NCBI RefSeq assembly: GCF_002209535.1
Contig: NZ_NJIG01000003.1
Location: 372,001-436,000 of the forward strand
Length of the DNA: 64,000 nt
Source of the DNA: Achromobacter marplatensis
GTDB taxonomy: Bacteria; Pseudomonadota; Gammaproteobacteria; Burkholderiales; Burkholderiaceae_B
Direction: 5' to 3'
Made by a program: the position numbers and the translations under genes
Shown: positions 9,525-18,103 of the stretch, one piece after another
How the letters are laid out: the number at the start of each line of letters is the position of its first letter
Position numbering within the stretch: position 1 is the first letter of the stretch
The notes under the pieces: generated by a model
Seen by the model: only the letters and a program-made list of their open reading frames with translations
Told to the model about the DNA's origin: nothing
Databases searched by the model: none

Positions 9525-10756
9525 CGCAGCACAACCCCTCTGAGACGACATCCGGCGCCGGCCCGCTGAGCGGCGTGCGCATCCTGGACCTGAGTTCAGT
9601 CGTGATGGGCCCCTACGCCACGCAGATCCTGGCCGACCTGGGCGCCGACGTGATCAAGGTGGAGCCGCCCTCGGGCGACAACATGCGAGCCGTCGGCCCC
9701 ATGCGCAACCCCGGGATGGGCCACCTGTACCTGCACCTGAACCGCAATAAGCGGTCCATCGTGCTGGACCTGAAGACGCCCGAGGGCCTGGACGCGTGCC
9801 TGAAACTGGCCGAAAGCTGCGACGCCCTGCTCTACAACATCCGGCCGCAGGCGATGGCCCGCCTGGGCTTGTCGTATGAAGCGGTGGCCGCGCGCAACCC
9901 GCGCATCGTCTACCTGGGCGCCTACGGTTTCGGCGAGGCCGGCCCGTACGCCGGACGGCCCGCCTACGACGACCTGATCCAGGGCCAGACCGGCATCGCC
10001 GCGCTATCGGCCCAGCAAAGCGGCGACGTGCCGCGCTATGCCCCGCTGACGCTGGCGGACCGTGCCGTAGGCCTGCACGTGGGCATTGCCCTGGTGTCGG
10101 CGGTGCTGCACGCCAGGGCGACGGGACGCGGACAACAGGTCGAGATCCCCATGTTCGAAGGCATGGCGCACCTGGTATTGGGGGACCACCTGGGCGGCGC
10201 CACCTTCGAGCCGCCGCTGGGCCCGACCGGCTACGCGCGCCTGCTGGCGCCGCATCGCCGACCTTATGCAACAGCCGACGGCTATATCTGCCTGTTGATC
10301 TACAACGATAAGCACTGGCGCAATTTCTTCGGCCTGATTGGCCGGCCGGAGCTTGAGCAGGATCCCCGTTTCTGCACGCACGGGGCGCGGGCCGCGCATA
10401 TCAGCGAGGTCTACGCCTTTGTGGCGGAGGTGATCAGCACGCGCCCGAGCCAGGCATGGTTGGACGATCTGGCGCGCGCGGACATCCCCGCGTCTCAGCT
10501 GTACACGGTGGACGGATTGCTGCAGGACGAGCATCTGGCCGCCACCGGCTTCATCCGCGAAATGGACCACCCCTCCGAAGGCCGGATACGCACGACTGCT
10601 CCGCTGGGCCAGTACCAGGGCACGCCCACATCCCTGCGTCGGCACGCGCCCAGGCTGGGCGAACACAGCCGCGAAGTGCTGGAGCAAGCCGGCTATGACG
10701 CCGCCCGGATCGACGCCCTGGTCGACCGCGGCATTACCCAAGATGGAAATAACTGA
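9521..10756 (+). CDS. CaiB/BaiF family CoA-transferase
   Basis: A 411-residue class III CoA-transferase. The N-terminus GVRILDLSSVVMGPYATQIL and ADLGADVIKVEPPSGD is typical, and the conserved aspartate that forms the acyl-anhydride intermediate lies in RPAYDDLIQGQTG. It would activate a carboxylic acid by moving CoA from a donor thioester. The start is set at the ATG overlapping the upstream stop; the 13-codon upstream extension overlaps the Bug gene and is unlikely. It overlaps the next gene by one base. Confidence 0.9.
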   Translation: MTQHNPSETTSGAGPLSGVRILDLSSVVMGPYATQILADLGADVIKVEPPSGDNMRAVGPMRNPGMGHLYLHLNRNKRSIVLDLKTPEGLDACLKLAESCDALLYNIRPQAMARLGLSYEAVAARNPRIVYLGAYGFGEAGPYAGRPAYDDLIQGQTGIAALSAQQSGDVPRYAPLTLADRAVGLHVGIALVSAVLHARATGRGQQVEIPMFEGMAHLVLGDHLGGATFEPPLGPTGYARLLAPHRRPYATADGYICLLIYNDKHWRNFFGLIGRPELEQDPRFCTHGARAAHISEVYAFVAEVISTRPSQAWLDDLARADIPASQLYTVDGLLQDEHLAATGFIREMDHPSEGRIRTTAPLGQYQGTPTSLRRHAPRLGEHSREVLEQAGYDAARIDALVDRGITQDGNN

Positions 10757-11922
10757 TGGACTTTGCCTTCACCCCCGATCAATTGGCGCTGCGTGACGCA
10801 GTTTCGCGCATCTGCGGCCGTTACCCCGACGAATACTGGCTGGAACGCGACCGCGAAGGCGGCTTTCCCGAGCCGCTGCACGCCGACCTGGCGCGCGACG
10901 GCTGGCTGGGCATCGCCATGCCGCAGGAATACGGCGGCGCCGGCTTGGGCATGACCGAGGCCGCACTGATGATGCAGACCATCGCGGCCTCCGGCGCGGG
11001 GTTTACCGGTGCGTCCGCCGTCCATATGAATATCTTCGGCCTGAACCCGGTCGTCGTGTTCGGCAGCGACGAGCAGCGTGCGCGTTGGCTGGAGCCGCTG
11101 ATCGCCGGCCGCGAGAAGGCCTGCTTCGCCGTGACCGAGCCGGACGCCGGGCTGGACACCACCAAGCTGTCCACGCGGGCCGTCCGCCAAGGCGACGAGT
11201 ATGTGGTGCATGGCCGCAAGATCTGGATCTCGACGGCGCAGGTCGCCAACAAGATGCTGCTGCTGGCGCGCACCACGCCGCTGTCCGAGGTGGACAAGCC
11301 CACGCAGGGGCTGTCACTGTTCTATACCGATCTGGATCGCGAGAAGATCGAAGTGCGGGAGATCGAGAAAATGGGTCGCAAGGCCGTGGACTCGAACATG
11401 CTGTTCATCGACGGTTTGCGCATTCCGGTGGCCGACCGCATCGGCGAGGAAGGCCGCGGCTTTGAATACATCCTGCATGGCCTGAACCCGGAACGCATCC
11501 TGATCGCCGCCGAAGCGGTAGGCATCGGCCGCGCCGCGCTGGACCGGGCGGTGAAGTACGCCGGCGAACGCACCGTGTTCGGCCGGCCCATCGGGCAGAA
11601 CCAGGGTATCCAGCACCCGCTTGCCCAGGCCTGGATGCAGCTGGAAGCGGCAGACCTGATGGTGTTCAAGGCCGCCAGCCTGTACGACGCCGGCCAGCCT
11701 TGCGGGCCCTATGCCAATACCGCCAAGTACCTGGCGGCCGAGGCCGGCTACAACGCCTGCCAGACCGCCGTAATGACGCTGGGCGGCATGGGCTACGCCA
11801 AGGAATACCACGTGGAGCGCTTGCTGCGCGAGAGCTTCATCCCGCGCATCGCGCCGGTCAGCCCGCAGCTGATCATGTGCTTCATCGCGGAAAAGGTGCT
11901 GGGGCTGCCGAAGTCGTACTGA
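10756..11922 (+). CDS. Acyl-CoA dehydrogenase family protein
   Basis: A 388-residue FAD flavoprotein expected to introduce an alpha-beta double bond into an acyl-CoA, passing electrons to ETF. FAVTEPDAGLDTTK and the C-terminal GGMGYAKEYHVERLLRE are family hallmarks. Where medium-chain enzymes carry the catalytic Glu (an IYEGT-like motif) this protein reads RIAPVSPQ. A Glu in GLNPERI may act instead, as in isovaleryl-CoA dehydrogenase. Together with the CoA-transferase it implies acid activation followed by dehydrogenation; the substrate is unknown. Confidence 0.88.
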   Translation: MDFAFTPDQLALRDAVSRICGRYPDEYWLERDREGGFPEPLHADLARDGWLGIAMPQEYGGAGLGMTEAALMMQTIAASGAGFTGASAVHMNIFGLNPVVVFGSDEQRARWLEPLIAGREKACFAVTEPDAGLDTTKLSTRAVRQGDEYVVHGRKIWISTAQVANKMLLLARTTPLSEVDKPTQGLSLFYTDLDREKIEVREIEKMGRKAVDSNMLFIDGLRIPVADRIGEEGRGFEYILHGLNPERILIAAEAVGIGRAALDRAVKYAGERTVFGRPIGQNQGIQHPLAQAWMQLEAADLMVFKAASLYDAGQPCGPYANTAKYLAAEAGYNACQTAVMTLGGMGYAKEYHVERLLRESFIPRIAPVSPQLIMCFIAEKVLGLPKSY

Positions 11923-11966
11923 CGCCATCGCCGCTGCGCCGCTGCGCTGCGTGGCGCGATAGCGTC

Positions 11967-12704
11967 TCAGGCCTGCTGTTCCAGCCCGGTGCAGGCCGCC
12001 CGCAGGATGCGCGCATAGGCTTCCTGCTGCGGCTCGATCCGGTAGATCGGGCCGCCGACCGAAATCGCATAGTGTTCGCCCGACAGGGTGACGGGCCAGG
12101 CGATGGCGCCCACGTCCGCGATGGATTCTCCGCTGTTCATGAACCAACCGCGCTGTCGCGACCGCTGGATATCGTCCTGCAGCGCTTGCGGCGTGACGAG
12201 CGTGCGCTCGTTGTAGCGGGTCATTGCCATGCCGGCCAGCATCGTATCGCGCACGGATTCGTCCATCAGCGACATCAACGCTTTACCCAGCGAATTGGCG
12301 TGAACGTCTTTGAACTCGCCGGCAACGGGCGCATATCGGATGGTATGTGGGGAATCCAGCACATCCAGATAGACCACGCGCCCGTCCTGCGTCAGCTTGG
12401 CGAACACGACGGTCTCGCGCGTGGCGTCCCTTAATTCGACCAAGCTGGGATAGACCCGATCCAGAACGGGATCGGCTCGGGCAATGCGCTGGGCCATGGC
12501 CAAGAGACGGCCCGTGGGGTAGTAGCCCTGCCGGCGGCCGGTTTCGTACAGGTAGCCCAGGCCGGTCAGCGTGCGGATCAGCGCCAGGCAGCTGGACACC
12601 GGGACGTCCAGCAGCCGGGCAAGCTCCGACAAGGGCAGCGCGCGCTTTTCGCGGGCAAAGGTTTCGATGATTTCGATAACTCGCAGCGCCGTCTTGACAC
12701 TCAT
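11967..12704 (-). CDS. IclR family transcriptional regulator
   Basis: A 245-residue regulator with an N-terminal winged helix (about residues 15-55, SELARLLDVPVSSCLALIRTL) and a C-terminal effector-binding domain. IclR proteins usually bind an aromatic or aliphatic acid. It converges on the catabolic unit 45 nt away and is its probable regulator. The frame opens 11 codons earlier, but the ATG at 12704 (MSVKTALRVIE) matches the usual IclR N-terminus. Its promoter region adjoins the sigma-28 promoter of flaG on the other strand. Confidence 0.9.
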   Translation of the reverse strand: MSVKTALRVIEIIETFAREKRALPLSELARLLDVPVSSCLALIRTLTGLGYLYETGRRQGYYPTGRLLAMAQRIARADPVLDRVYPSLVELRDATRETVVFAKLTQDGRVVYLDVLDSPHTIRYAPVAGEFKDVHANSLGKALMSLMDESVRDTMLAGMAMTRYNERTLVTPQALQDDIQRSRQRGWFMNSGESIADVGAIAWPVTLSGEHYAISVGGPIYRIEPQQEAYARILRAACTGLEQQA

Positions 12705-12753
12705 TGCCCGATCCGAACTATTTAGCACGTGAAACATCTGCCTCGCCGAGGGC

Positions 12754-12780
12754 TAAAGTTCCCTGCGGGCATGCCGTTAT
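12754..12780 (+). promoter_or_regulatory. Sigma-28 (FliA) promoter of flaG-fliDST
   Basis: TAAAGTTC at 12754-12761, exactly 11 nt, then GCCGTTAT at 12773-12780. This fits the flagellar sigma-28 consensus (TAAAGTTT, 11 nt, GCCGATAA) with few mismatches and gives a leader of about 60 nt before flaG. It makes the filament-cap operon a late gene set. Confidence 0.85.
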
Positions 12781-12846
12781 GGTAGCTGAGAATTCCCTGA
12801 AAACAGCGCGTTCCTCCGAGACGCCCACATCGCCGCTGGAGTGATC

Positions 12847-13224
12847 ATGGCCGTAACCCCTTTAGCACCCGCTACGTACGCACCTGCTGCGATGACCCAG
12901 GCGCACGTCGTGGCCGAACCGGCCGTGAGCGTCACGCCCGCCGCCGCAACGACTAATAGCGGCGCTTCCGACAGCGCCACGTCGGACCAATCGGACTCGC
13001 AGAAGCTGCCCCTGGACAAGGCGCTTGATGAAATCAACGACCAGATGAAGGCCTGGTCCACGCAACTTCAGTTTGAGATCGATCCCAACGTACATCAGGT
13101 CGTCGTGTCGGTGGTGGATGCGGAAACCGGTGACGTACTTCGCACCATCCCCAGCGAAACGGTGCTGAAAATCGCCAAAATGATCGTGAACATGCAAGGC
13201 AATGGCATCAAAACCACAGCTTGA
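12847..13224 (+). CDS. flaG: FlaG family flagellar protein
   Basis: A 125-residue protein whose C-terminal half (about 60-120) carries the FlaG pattern: LQFEIDPNVHQVVVSVVDAE, then DVLRTIPSETVLKIAKM. FlaG proteins affect filament length or export in other bacteria; the mechanism is not settled. The N-terminus is Ala/Thr-rich and probably disordered. The GTG two codons upstream is an alternative start. It lies first behind a sigma-28 promoter and before fliD, as in other Alcaligenaceae. Confidence 0.9.
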   Translation: MAVTPLAPATYAPAAMTQAHVVAEPAVSVTPAAATTNSGASDSATSDQSDSQKLPLDKALDEINDQMKAWSTQLQFEIDPNVHQVVVSVVDAETGDVLRTIPSETVLKIAKMIVNMQGNGIKTTA

Positions 13225-13368
13225 TACGCCACTTAAAACGGCGTTTATCGCTTATTTTGGCGCCAATCTGTGAGAGAAGCACCGAATTAGGCCCGCCTTA
13301 TGCCCTTACCCGGCCAATCGCCGGCACCGTATTTTTGACAGAATCGCTTCGCAAGAAAGGAATTTCAC

Positions 13369-14751
13369 ATGGCTTCCATCACTAACCTCGGCTCGACCAC
13401 CGGTTTGCCCCTGGAAAAGATCCTGACGGATCTTCAGGCCGCCGAGGACAAACGACTGAGCATTTATTCGACCCGCCAGGCCAGCTACGAAGCCCGGGTG
13501 AGCGCGTTCGGCCAAGTGCAAAGCGCTGTGGAAGCCTTGCAAAAGGCTGCCGAAGCGTTGGGGAAGTCGTCGACGTTGGATGCGGTCAAGTCGACCGTAA
13601 CCGGTGATGGCCTGACCGTGACTATCGGAGAAAATGGCGCCACGATGGGCGAGTACTCGATCAATGTAAACAAACTCGCTACGGCCCAAACACTGCAATC
13701 GGGCGTTGTCGCCGATCGCAAGGCGGCCAATGGCGCGTCTGGCTCATTCGAAATCGAACTTGTCAATGGCGACAAGCGCACCATCAACCTGACCGACACG
13801 TCCTTGGACGGTATCGCCAAAGCCATCAATTCCGACGACAAGGCTGGCGTACGCGCCACCATCATCACCAACGGCGATGGGGCAAGCTATCTGATGCTCA
13901 GCGCCAAAGATACCGGCGAAAAGGCCGCGGTGAAATCCATTACCGTTGCTGGCAACTCCGATCTCAAGAACATCCTGAATTACAACACCGATCCCGCCGA
14001 CACCAGCACCAAACTGAAGCAACAAACCGCAGCGGTTGATGCGGAGATCGAGATCAACGGCATCGCGGTCAAGAGTGGCAGTAATAACATTTCCACGGCT
14101 ATTGACGGCATTACGTTGAATCTCACCGCGAAGACTGAGGATGGCAAACCCATCACAGTGAAGCTGAGCAGCGATACCGCCGTTGCAAGCAAAGCCGTGG
14201 GAGATTTTGTCAACGCTTACAACGCGCTGCAAAACACAATCACGAAACTGACGGCGTTTGACGTCGCAGCACAAACAAATCAAGCCCTGACCGGCGACGG
14301 TACCACGCGCAGCATTCAGTCGGCGATGTCCAACGCCTTGCAAGCATTCACGACTGACGGGACAGTACGCTCCCTCGCCGACCTGGGTATTTCAACCGAC
14401 CCGAAAAGCGGCCAGTTGAAGTTGGACCAAGCCAAACTGGACAAGGCGCTGGCAGCTAACCCCGCCGATGTCAAACAGCTCATGACTTCGCCCGATGGCC
14501 TTGCGGCGAAATTCGCCGCAGCCACGAAGAACGTCCTGGGCGACAACGGATCGATCAAGGCAAGCAAAGATGGCCTGACCAAATCGATCGAAGATGTGAA
14601 AGAACAATTGGATCGCGCCAAAACGTCCAGCGCGGCACAAATGGCGCAGATGCGCGCTCAGTTCGTTGCCTTGGACAAGTTCGTATCGCAGCAAACCGTC
14701 ACGGCGAACTACCTCACCCAACAGTTCGCCGCCTTGGCCAAATCCAAGTAA
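13369..14751 (+). CDS. fliD: Flagellar hook-associated protein 2 (filament cap)
   Basis: A 460-residue cap protein that sits at the filament tip and folds exported flagellin. The N-terminal FliD_N region (GSTTGLPLEKILTDLQ, about 5-105) and C-terminal FliD_C coiled coil (about 210-450, ending in NYLTQQFAALAKS) are clear. AAAGGA lies upstream of the ATG at normal spacing. The middle of the gene is distinctly lower in GC than its neighbours; the two 60-base lines counted, at 13621 and 14041, have 29 and 32 G+C. This fits an exposed, variable surface protein. Confidence 0.96.
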   Translation: MASITNLGSTTGLPLEKILTDLQAAEDKRLSIYSTRQASYEARVSAFGQVQSAVEALQKAAEALGKSSTLDAVKSTVTGDGLTVTIGENGATMGEYSINVNKLATAQTLQSGVVADRKAANGASGSFEIELVNGDKRTINLTDTSLDGIAKAINSDDKAGVRATIITNGDGASYLMLSAKDTGEKAAVKSITVAGNSDLKNILNYNTDPADTSTKLKQQTAAVDAEIEINGIAVKSGSNNISTAIDGITLNLTAKTEDGKPITVKLSSDTAVASKAVGDFVNAYNALQNTITKLTAFDVAAQTNQALTGDGTTRSIQSAMSNALQAFTTDGTVRSLADLGISTDPKSGQLKLDQAKLDKALAANPADVKQLMTSPDGLAAKFAAATKNVLGDNGSIKASKDGLTKSIEDVKEQLDRAKTSSAAQMAQMRAQFVALDKFVSQQTVTANYLTQQFAALAKSK

Positions 14752-14769
14752 TTTATAGAAGATGCATTA

Positions 14770-15198
14770 ATGACTTACGCCGCCCGCCGTCCCACAGGCT
14801 CCCATTCTGTGCGCTCCTATGCCGACATCGGCCTGGAAACGCAGATCGTTGGCGCGAGCCCGGAACGGCTGATCTCCTTGCTATATCTTGGCGCGCGTGC
14901 AGCTATCGGGCAGGCCCGCATCCACATGCAGGAAGCCAGGGTGACGGAGCGCGGCACGGCCATTTCCAAGGCGATCAAGATCGTCGACGAGGGCCTGAAG
15001 ACCGGACTGAACATGGAGGCAGGCGGCGAGATCGCCGAGAATCTCGCCCGCCTCTACGATTACATCGTCCGTACGCTTTTGATGGCGAATCTCAAGGCAG
15101 ACCCCGAGCAGCTTGAAATTGCCGACCGCCTGTTGGCGGATCTGGCCGAGGCTTGGCAGACTTCCATCGACCGCCCTGTCGGCGGCACGCAGCCTTGA
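14770..15198 (+). CDS. fliS: Flagellin-specific export chaperone
   Basis: A 142-residue helical chaperone that binds the C-terminus of flagellin before export and so prevents premature assembly. ETQIVGASPERLISLLYLGA and AISKAIKIVDEGLKTGLN are typical of FliS. It follows fliD by 18 nt and precedes fliT, the standard cap-chaperone order. The flagellin gene itself is not in the window. Confidence 0.95.
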   Translation: MTYAARRPTGSHSVRSYADIGLETQIVGASPERLISLLYLGARAAIGQARIHMQEARVTERGTAISKAIKIVDEGLKTGLNMEAGGEIAENLARLYDYIVRTLLMANLKADPEQLEIADRLLADLAEAWQTSIDRPVGGTQP

Positions 15199-15247
15199 TG
15201 GCACGGCGCAAACGAACCCAGCCCGCCAGCAAACGCCCGAGATTTCC

Positions 15248-15601
15248 ATGACGTCCCTTACCCAGCCCACCACTCCCATCCTGGAACGCTACCAGGAAAT
15301 CGCCTTCATCACGGGCGAAATGCTTGCAGCCGCCCAAGCCGGCGACTGGGATGCCGCGATGGTCCATGGGCAACAATATTGCGAGCAGGTCGAGCGCCTG
15401 CGCATGACTGAACGCACGGTTCCGCTGGATGACGCCGCGCGCGCCATGAAATATGACTTGCTCGTGCGCATCCTGGAAAACGACGCTCTGACGCGCGACC
15501 TGGCCCTGCCGCAACTGGCTCGGTTGGGCGAGCTGCTGGGACGCATGAAGCGCCAGCAGACCTTGCTCTCCGCCTACGGTAACCGGACGCCTGAAGAATG
15601 A
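15248..15601 (+). CDS. fliT: Flagellar protein FliT (chaperone for FliD)
   Basis: A 117-residue small helical protein in the position and size of FliT, which in enteric bacteria escorts FliD and also binds FlhDC. Sequence identity in this family is low, so the call leans on position after fliS and on the helical pattern (ERYQEIAFITGEML, DLLVRILENDALTRDL). The ATG at 15248 is preferred over a 45-codon upstream extension that overlaps fliS. Its stop overlaps the next start (ATGA at 15598). Confidence 0.85.
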   Translation: MTSLTQPTTPILERYQEIAFITGEMLAAAQAGDWDAAMVHGQQYCEQVERLRMTERTVPLDDAARAMKYDLLVRILENDALTRDLALPQLARLGELLGRMKRQQTLLSAYGNRTPEE

Positions 15602-16911
15602 GCGTAGGTCCCGCCGCACTCGGCAACGTCCTGGTGCAGCGGTTGGACGCCGTGCTTGGCACGACGATGTCCGCCGCTACCGCCAATCAGGTCTCCGGCG
15701 CACGGCCGGACGCGGTCAGCCAGCCCGGAGGCCTGGATAAGCCCGGCTCGTCGGATGGTTCCACCCGCGATTCCCGGCAAGGCATACAGACTGGCGGCGC
15801 CCGAGGCGACCGCCAGAATACTGTTGTCGACGCCAAGACCGCCGCCGCCCTGGCGCTGGCTGCCCGTGGACTCGTCACCAGCAGCGACACTACTGCGTCG
15901 GCCCCGACCACGCTGGGCACGACCGCCCGGACGATTCTTGCCTTGCTGGCCCAGTATCCCGAGGCCGCGCCTGCCGTGCAGGGGCGCGCACCGCTCTGGA
16001 ACGCCAGCGGCGCGCCGGGCCAAACCGCTGGTCAAGCCCCGTCCGGACAGCAGGCCGCAGCGACTGCGGGCCAACCCACGCCTGCCGCGACGCCGGCGCC
16101 TGCCCAGCCGGCACCCTCAGCCGACCTCGCCACGGCCGCGGATGCCGCCGCAGCCACCAAGCTTGTGCGACCGGCTGGCCCGGCGGACGCCAACGCCGCC
16201 CGCGGCGCCGATGCCGCTGCTCACGCCTCGCAGGCGGCAAGCGGCCCGTCAGCCCGTTTGCTGGGCCAGGCGTTGCGCCAGGCCCTGCAAACCAGCGGCC
16301 TGTTCTACGAATCGCATCTGACGAACATGGTCTTCGGGCGACTCAGCCCGTCGTCGCTGCAGAACGAGCCCCAGGCCAAACTGAGCAAGGACGACATCCC
16401 GCAGAACACCATGCCGACACGCGCCCGGCCGGAGGCCCCTGCCTCGGGCCGGGCTGGCGGCGGCGCGGATGCGCCCTCCGGCGCCGGCTCGTCCTCCACC
16501 TCAGCACCGGGTGCACCGATTACCGGCATCCACCAGGACCTGACGGTGCTGGTGCGTCAGCAGCTGGACGTGCTGGCCAACCAGTCGCTGACCTGGCAAG
16601 GCGAAGCCTGGCCGGGCACGCCGATGGAATGGGAAGTGGAACGCGACCCTTACGGCGGGGATCCCGACTCGGCGACGCCCACTTGGGCTACGCGCCTGAA
16701 GCTGGATCTGCCCCGGCTTGGCCTGGTGGACGCCCGGCTGAACCTGGCTGGCGACCAGATCGTCCTGCAACTGGTTGCCCCCCTGGCGGCCGCCGAGATC
16801 AATGACTCGTCCGACCAGCTGCGATCACGCCTCCTGGCCGCGGGCCTGACCTTGAGCAACCTGGCGGTCAGCGTGACGGAACCCCGCGCCATCGACCCGA
16901 ACGACCTCTGA
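15598..16911 (+). CDS. FliK-like protein with C-terminal Flg_hook domain (second FliK homologue)
   Basis: A 437-residue protein. The first 250 residues are Ala/Pro/Gln/Thr-rich and without recognisable fold, as in FliK rulers. About residues 330-435 resemble the FliK C-terminal domain (WATRLKLDLPRLGLVDARLNL, IVLQLVAPLAA). The canonical fliK is in its normal place at 24146, so this is a second copy of the architecture. It overlaps fliT by 4 bp and the following FlhB-tail gene by 1 bp. A FliK-like gene followed by a lone FlhB C-domain recalls the ylqG-ylqH pair of Bacillus. Its role is not known from the sequence. Confidence 0.8.
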   Translation: MSVGPAALGNVLVQRLDAVLGTTMSAATANQVSGARPDAVSQPGGLDKPGSSDGSTRDSRQGIQTGGARGDRQNTVVDAKTAAALALAARGLVTSSDTTASAPTTLGTTARTILALLAQYPEAAPAVQGRAPLWNASGAPGQTAGQAPSGQQAAATAGQPTPAATPAPAQPAPSADLATAADAAAATKLVRPAGPADANAARGADAAAHASQAASGPSARLLGQALRQALQTSGLFYESHLTNMVFGRLSPSSLQNEPQAKLSKDDIPQNTMPTRARPEAPASGRAGGGADAPSGAGSSSTSAPGAPITGIHQDLTVLVRQQLDVLANQSLTWQGEAWPGTPMEWEVERDPYGGDPDSATPTWATRLKLDLPRLGLVDARLNLAGDQIVLQLVAPLAAAEINDSSDQLRSRLLAAGLTLSNLAVSVTEPRAIDPNDL

Positions 16912-17228
16912 TGAGCACCACCTCCTACGCCGAGGACAACGGCCCCAACGCCAACCGCAACGCAGCAGTCGCCATTTCGTATGACGACAAGGACGGCGCT
17001 CCGCGCGTCGTCGCCAAGGGCTACGGCCAGTTGGCCGACACCATCGTCCGTGCCGCCGAAGAGAATGGCTTGTACGTGCACGAGTCTCGCGAACTCGTCG
17101 GGCTGCTCATGCAGGTGGACCTGGACGCACATATTCCCCCCCAACTGTACGTAGCAGTGGCAGAATTGCTGGCCTGGCTCTATCGCCTGGAATCGCGCGA
17201 GCTTCCCGAAACCGCGCCACCCGCCTGA
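16911..17228 (+). CDS. Stand-alone FlhB C-terminal-domain homologue (FhlB/YlqH-like)
   Basis: A 105-residue soluble protein aligning with the part of FlhB that follows its self-cleavage site. AVAISYDDKDGAPRVVAKG here matches AVALKYDEEKSGAPRVIAKG of the FlhB at 56010. The NPTH self-cleavage motif of FlhB (residues 269-272) has no counterpart; the protein begins where the cleaved fragment would. No membrane helix is seen. It may stand in for, or compete with, the cleaved FlhB tail in substrate switching. Coupled to the FliK-like gene by a one-base overlap. Confidence 0.87.
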   Translation: MSTTSYAEDNGPNANRNAAVAISYDDKDGAPRVVAKGYGQLADTIVRAAEENGLYVHESRELVGLLMQVDLDAHIPPQLYVAVAELLAWLYRLESRELPETAPPA

Positions 17229-17252
17229 CCTCACTCTCTAAGGACCACCATC

Positions 17253-18056
17253 GTGTTGGATGCCAGCGACCCGGAATTCCTGCTGACCCGGCCGGAAGAC
17301 ATGCGCTCAGCCTTGTTTGAACTGACGCACCCCGACAGCCACATCCTCGTACGCGATGCCGCCGACCGCGAGATGGCCGTGCTTGTCCTGGGCGCGGACA
17401 AGCACACCCGCCAGTTCTTCTGGCGGCCCCGCGACTACGCGGGCGCCGACTTCGAACAGTCCGACAGCATGGGCCTATTGAGCGGCACCACTTTCCATTT
17501 TCACGCCACTGCTTACGGCGGCGTGCAGATCCGGTTCCGCGTGCAGCGTCCCGAGGTGATCCAATTCGACGACGGCAGCGCGGCGTTGGTGTCGCCCTTT
17601 CCCGATCGGCTCGCTCGCATCCAGCGGCGCAAGATGTTCCGTGCCTCACTGGCCGGCAGCGCCAACCTGTGCCAGGCCAGCTGGCAACCCGTGCCAAAAG
17701 AGAAGCCGTACAGTTTCACGGTGCGCGACCTGTCGGTCGAGGGCGTGGGCCTGCGGGTCGGACTGGCGGTGCCGGTGCTGCCAGTGCGCGGCACGGTGAT
17801 GGAAGCCGTGCAGCTGGACTTCGGCGAATTGGGCAAGCTCAGCGCCGATCTGGAAGTGCGCAACGTCTACCCGATTTCAGGCCAGCCGATGATCCAGCCG
17901 GGAACACCAGAAGACGAGGCGCCCAGGCACGTCTCGCTGACCGGCGAACCGCCGATGAGTCACGTGGGCGCCGTATTCCTGAATCTGGATGCGCGCCAGG
18001 AGAACTGGCTGCAGAAAGTGGTGTGGCGCCTTGAGAAAGGCGCGCAGCGCGACTGA
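17253..18056 (+). CDS. ycgR: Flagellar brake protein YcgR (PilZ domain, c-di-GMP receptor)
   Basis: A 267-residue protein with an N-terminal YcgR domain and a C-terminal PilZ domain. The c-di-GMP-binding arginines lie in RRKMFR (residues 125-130), and the second motif is DLSVEGVGL (159-167). In enteric bacteria YcgR with c-di-GMP slows the motor by acting on the rotor or stator. It starts at GTG 17253, 24 nt after the FlhB-tail gene, and ends at a good terminator, so it is probably the last gene of the flaG/fliD unit. Confidence 0.93.
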   Translation: MLDASDPEFLLTRPEDMRSALFELTHPDSHILVRDAADREMAVLVLGADKHTRQFFWRPRDYAGADFEQSDSMGLLSGTTFHFHATAYGGVQIRFRVQRPEVIQFDDGSAALVSPFPDRLARIQRRKMFRASLAGSANLCQASWQPVPKEKPYSFTVRDLSVEGVGLRVGLAVPVLPVRGTVMEAVQLDFGELGKLSADLEVRNVYPISGQPMIQPGTPEDEAPRHVSLTGEPPMSHVGAVFLNLDARQENWLQKVVWRLEKGAQRD

Positions 18057-18065
18057 TACGCCCGA

Positions 18066-18099
18066 GGGGGCAGCAAGCAAAGCCCCCGTTTCTTTCCTT
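18066..18099 (+). terminator. Intrinsic terminator after ycgR
   Basis: GGGGGC (18066-18071) pairs with GCCCCC (18082-18087) around a 10-nt A-rich loop, followed by GTTTCTTTCCTT. It lies 9 nt after the ycgR stop. On the other strand, after fliE, no T-run follows, so it probably works in one direction. Confidence 0.75.
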
Positions 18100-18103
18100 G
18101 GCC

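Noticed and set aside
11923-11966. GC-rich repeats between the acyl-CoA dehydrogenase and iclR genes as a shared terminator
   Set aside because: The possible stem is short and imperfect and there is no T-run on either strand.
13310-13338. CCGGC/GCCGG hairpin followed by TATTTTT before fliD
   Set aside because: Only five base pairs, and the T-run is displaced by six bases. It could attenuate but is too weak to call a terminator.
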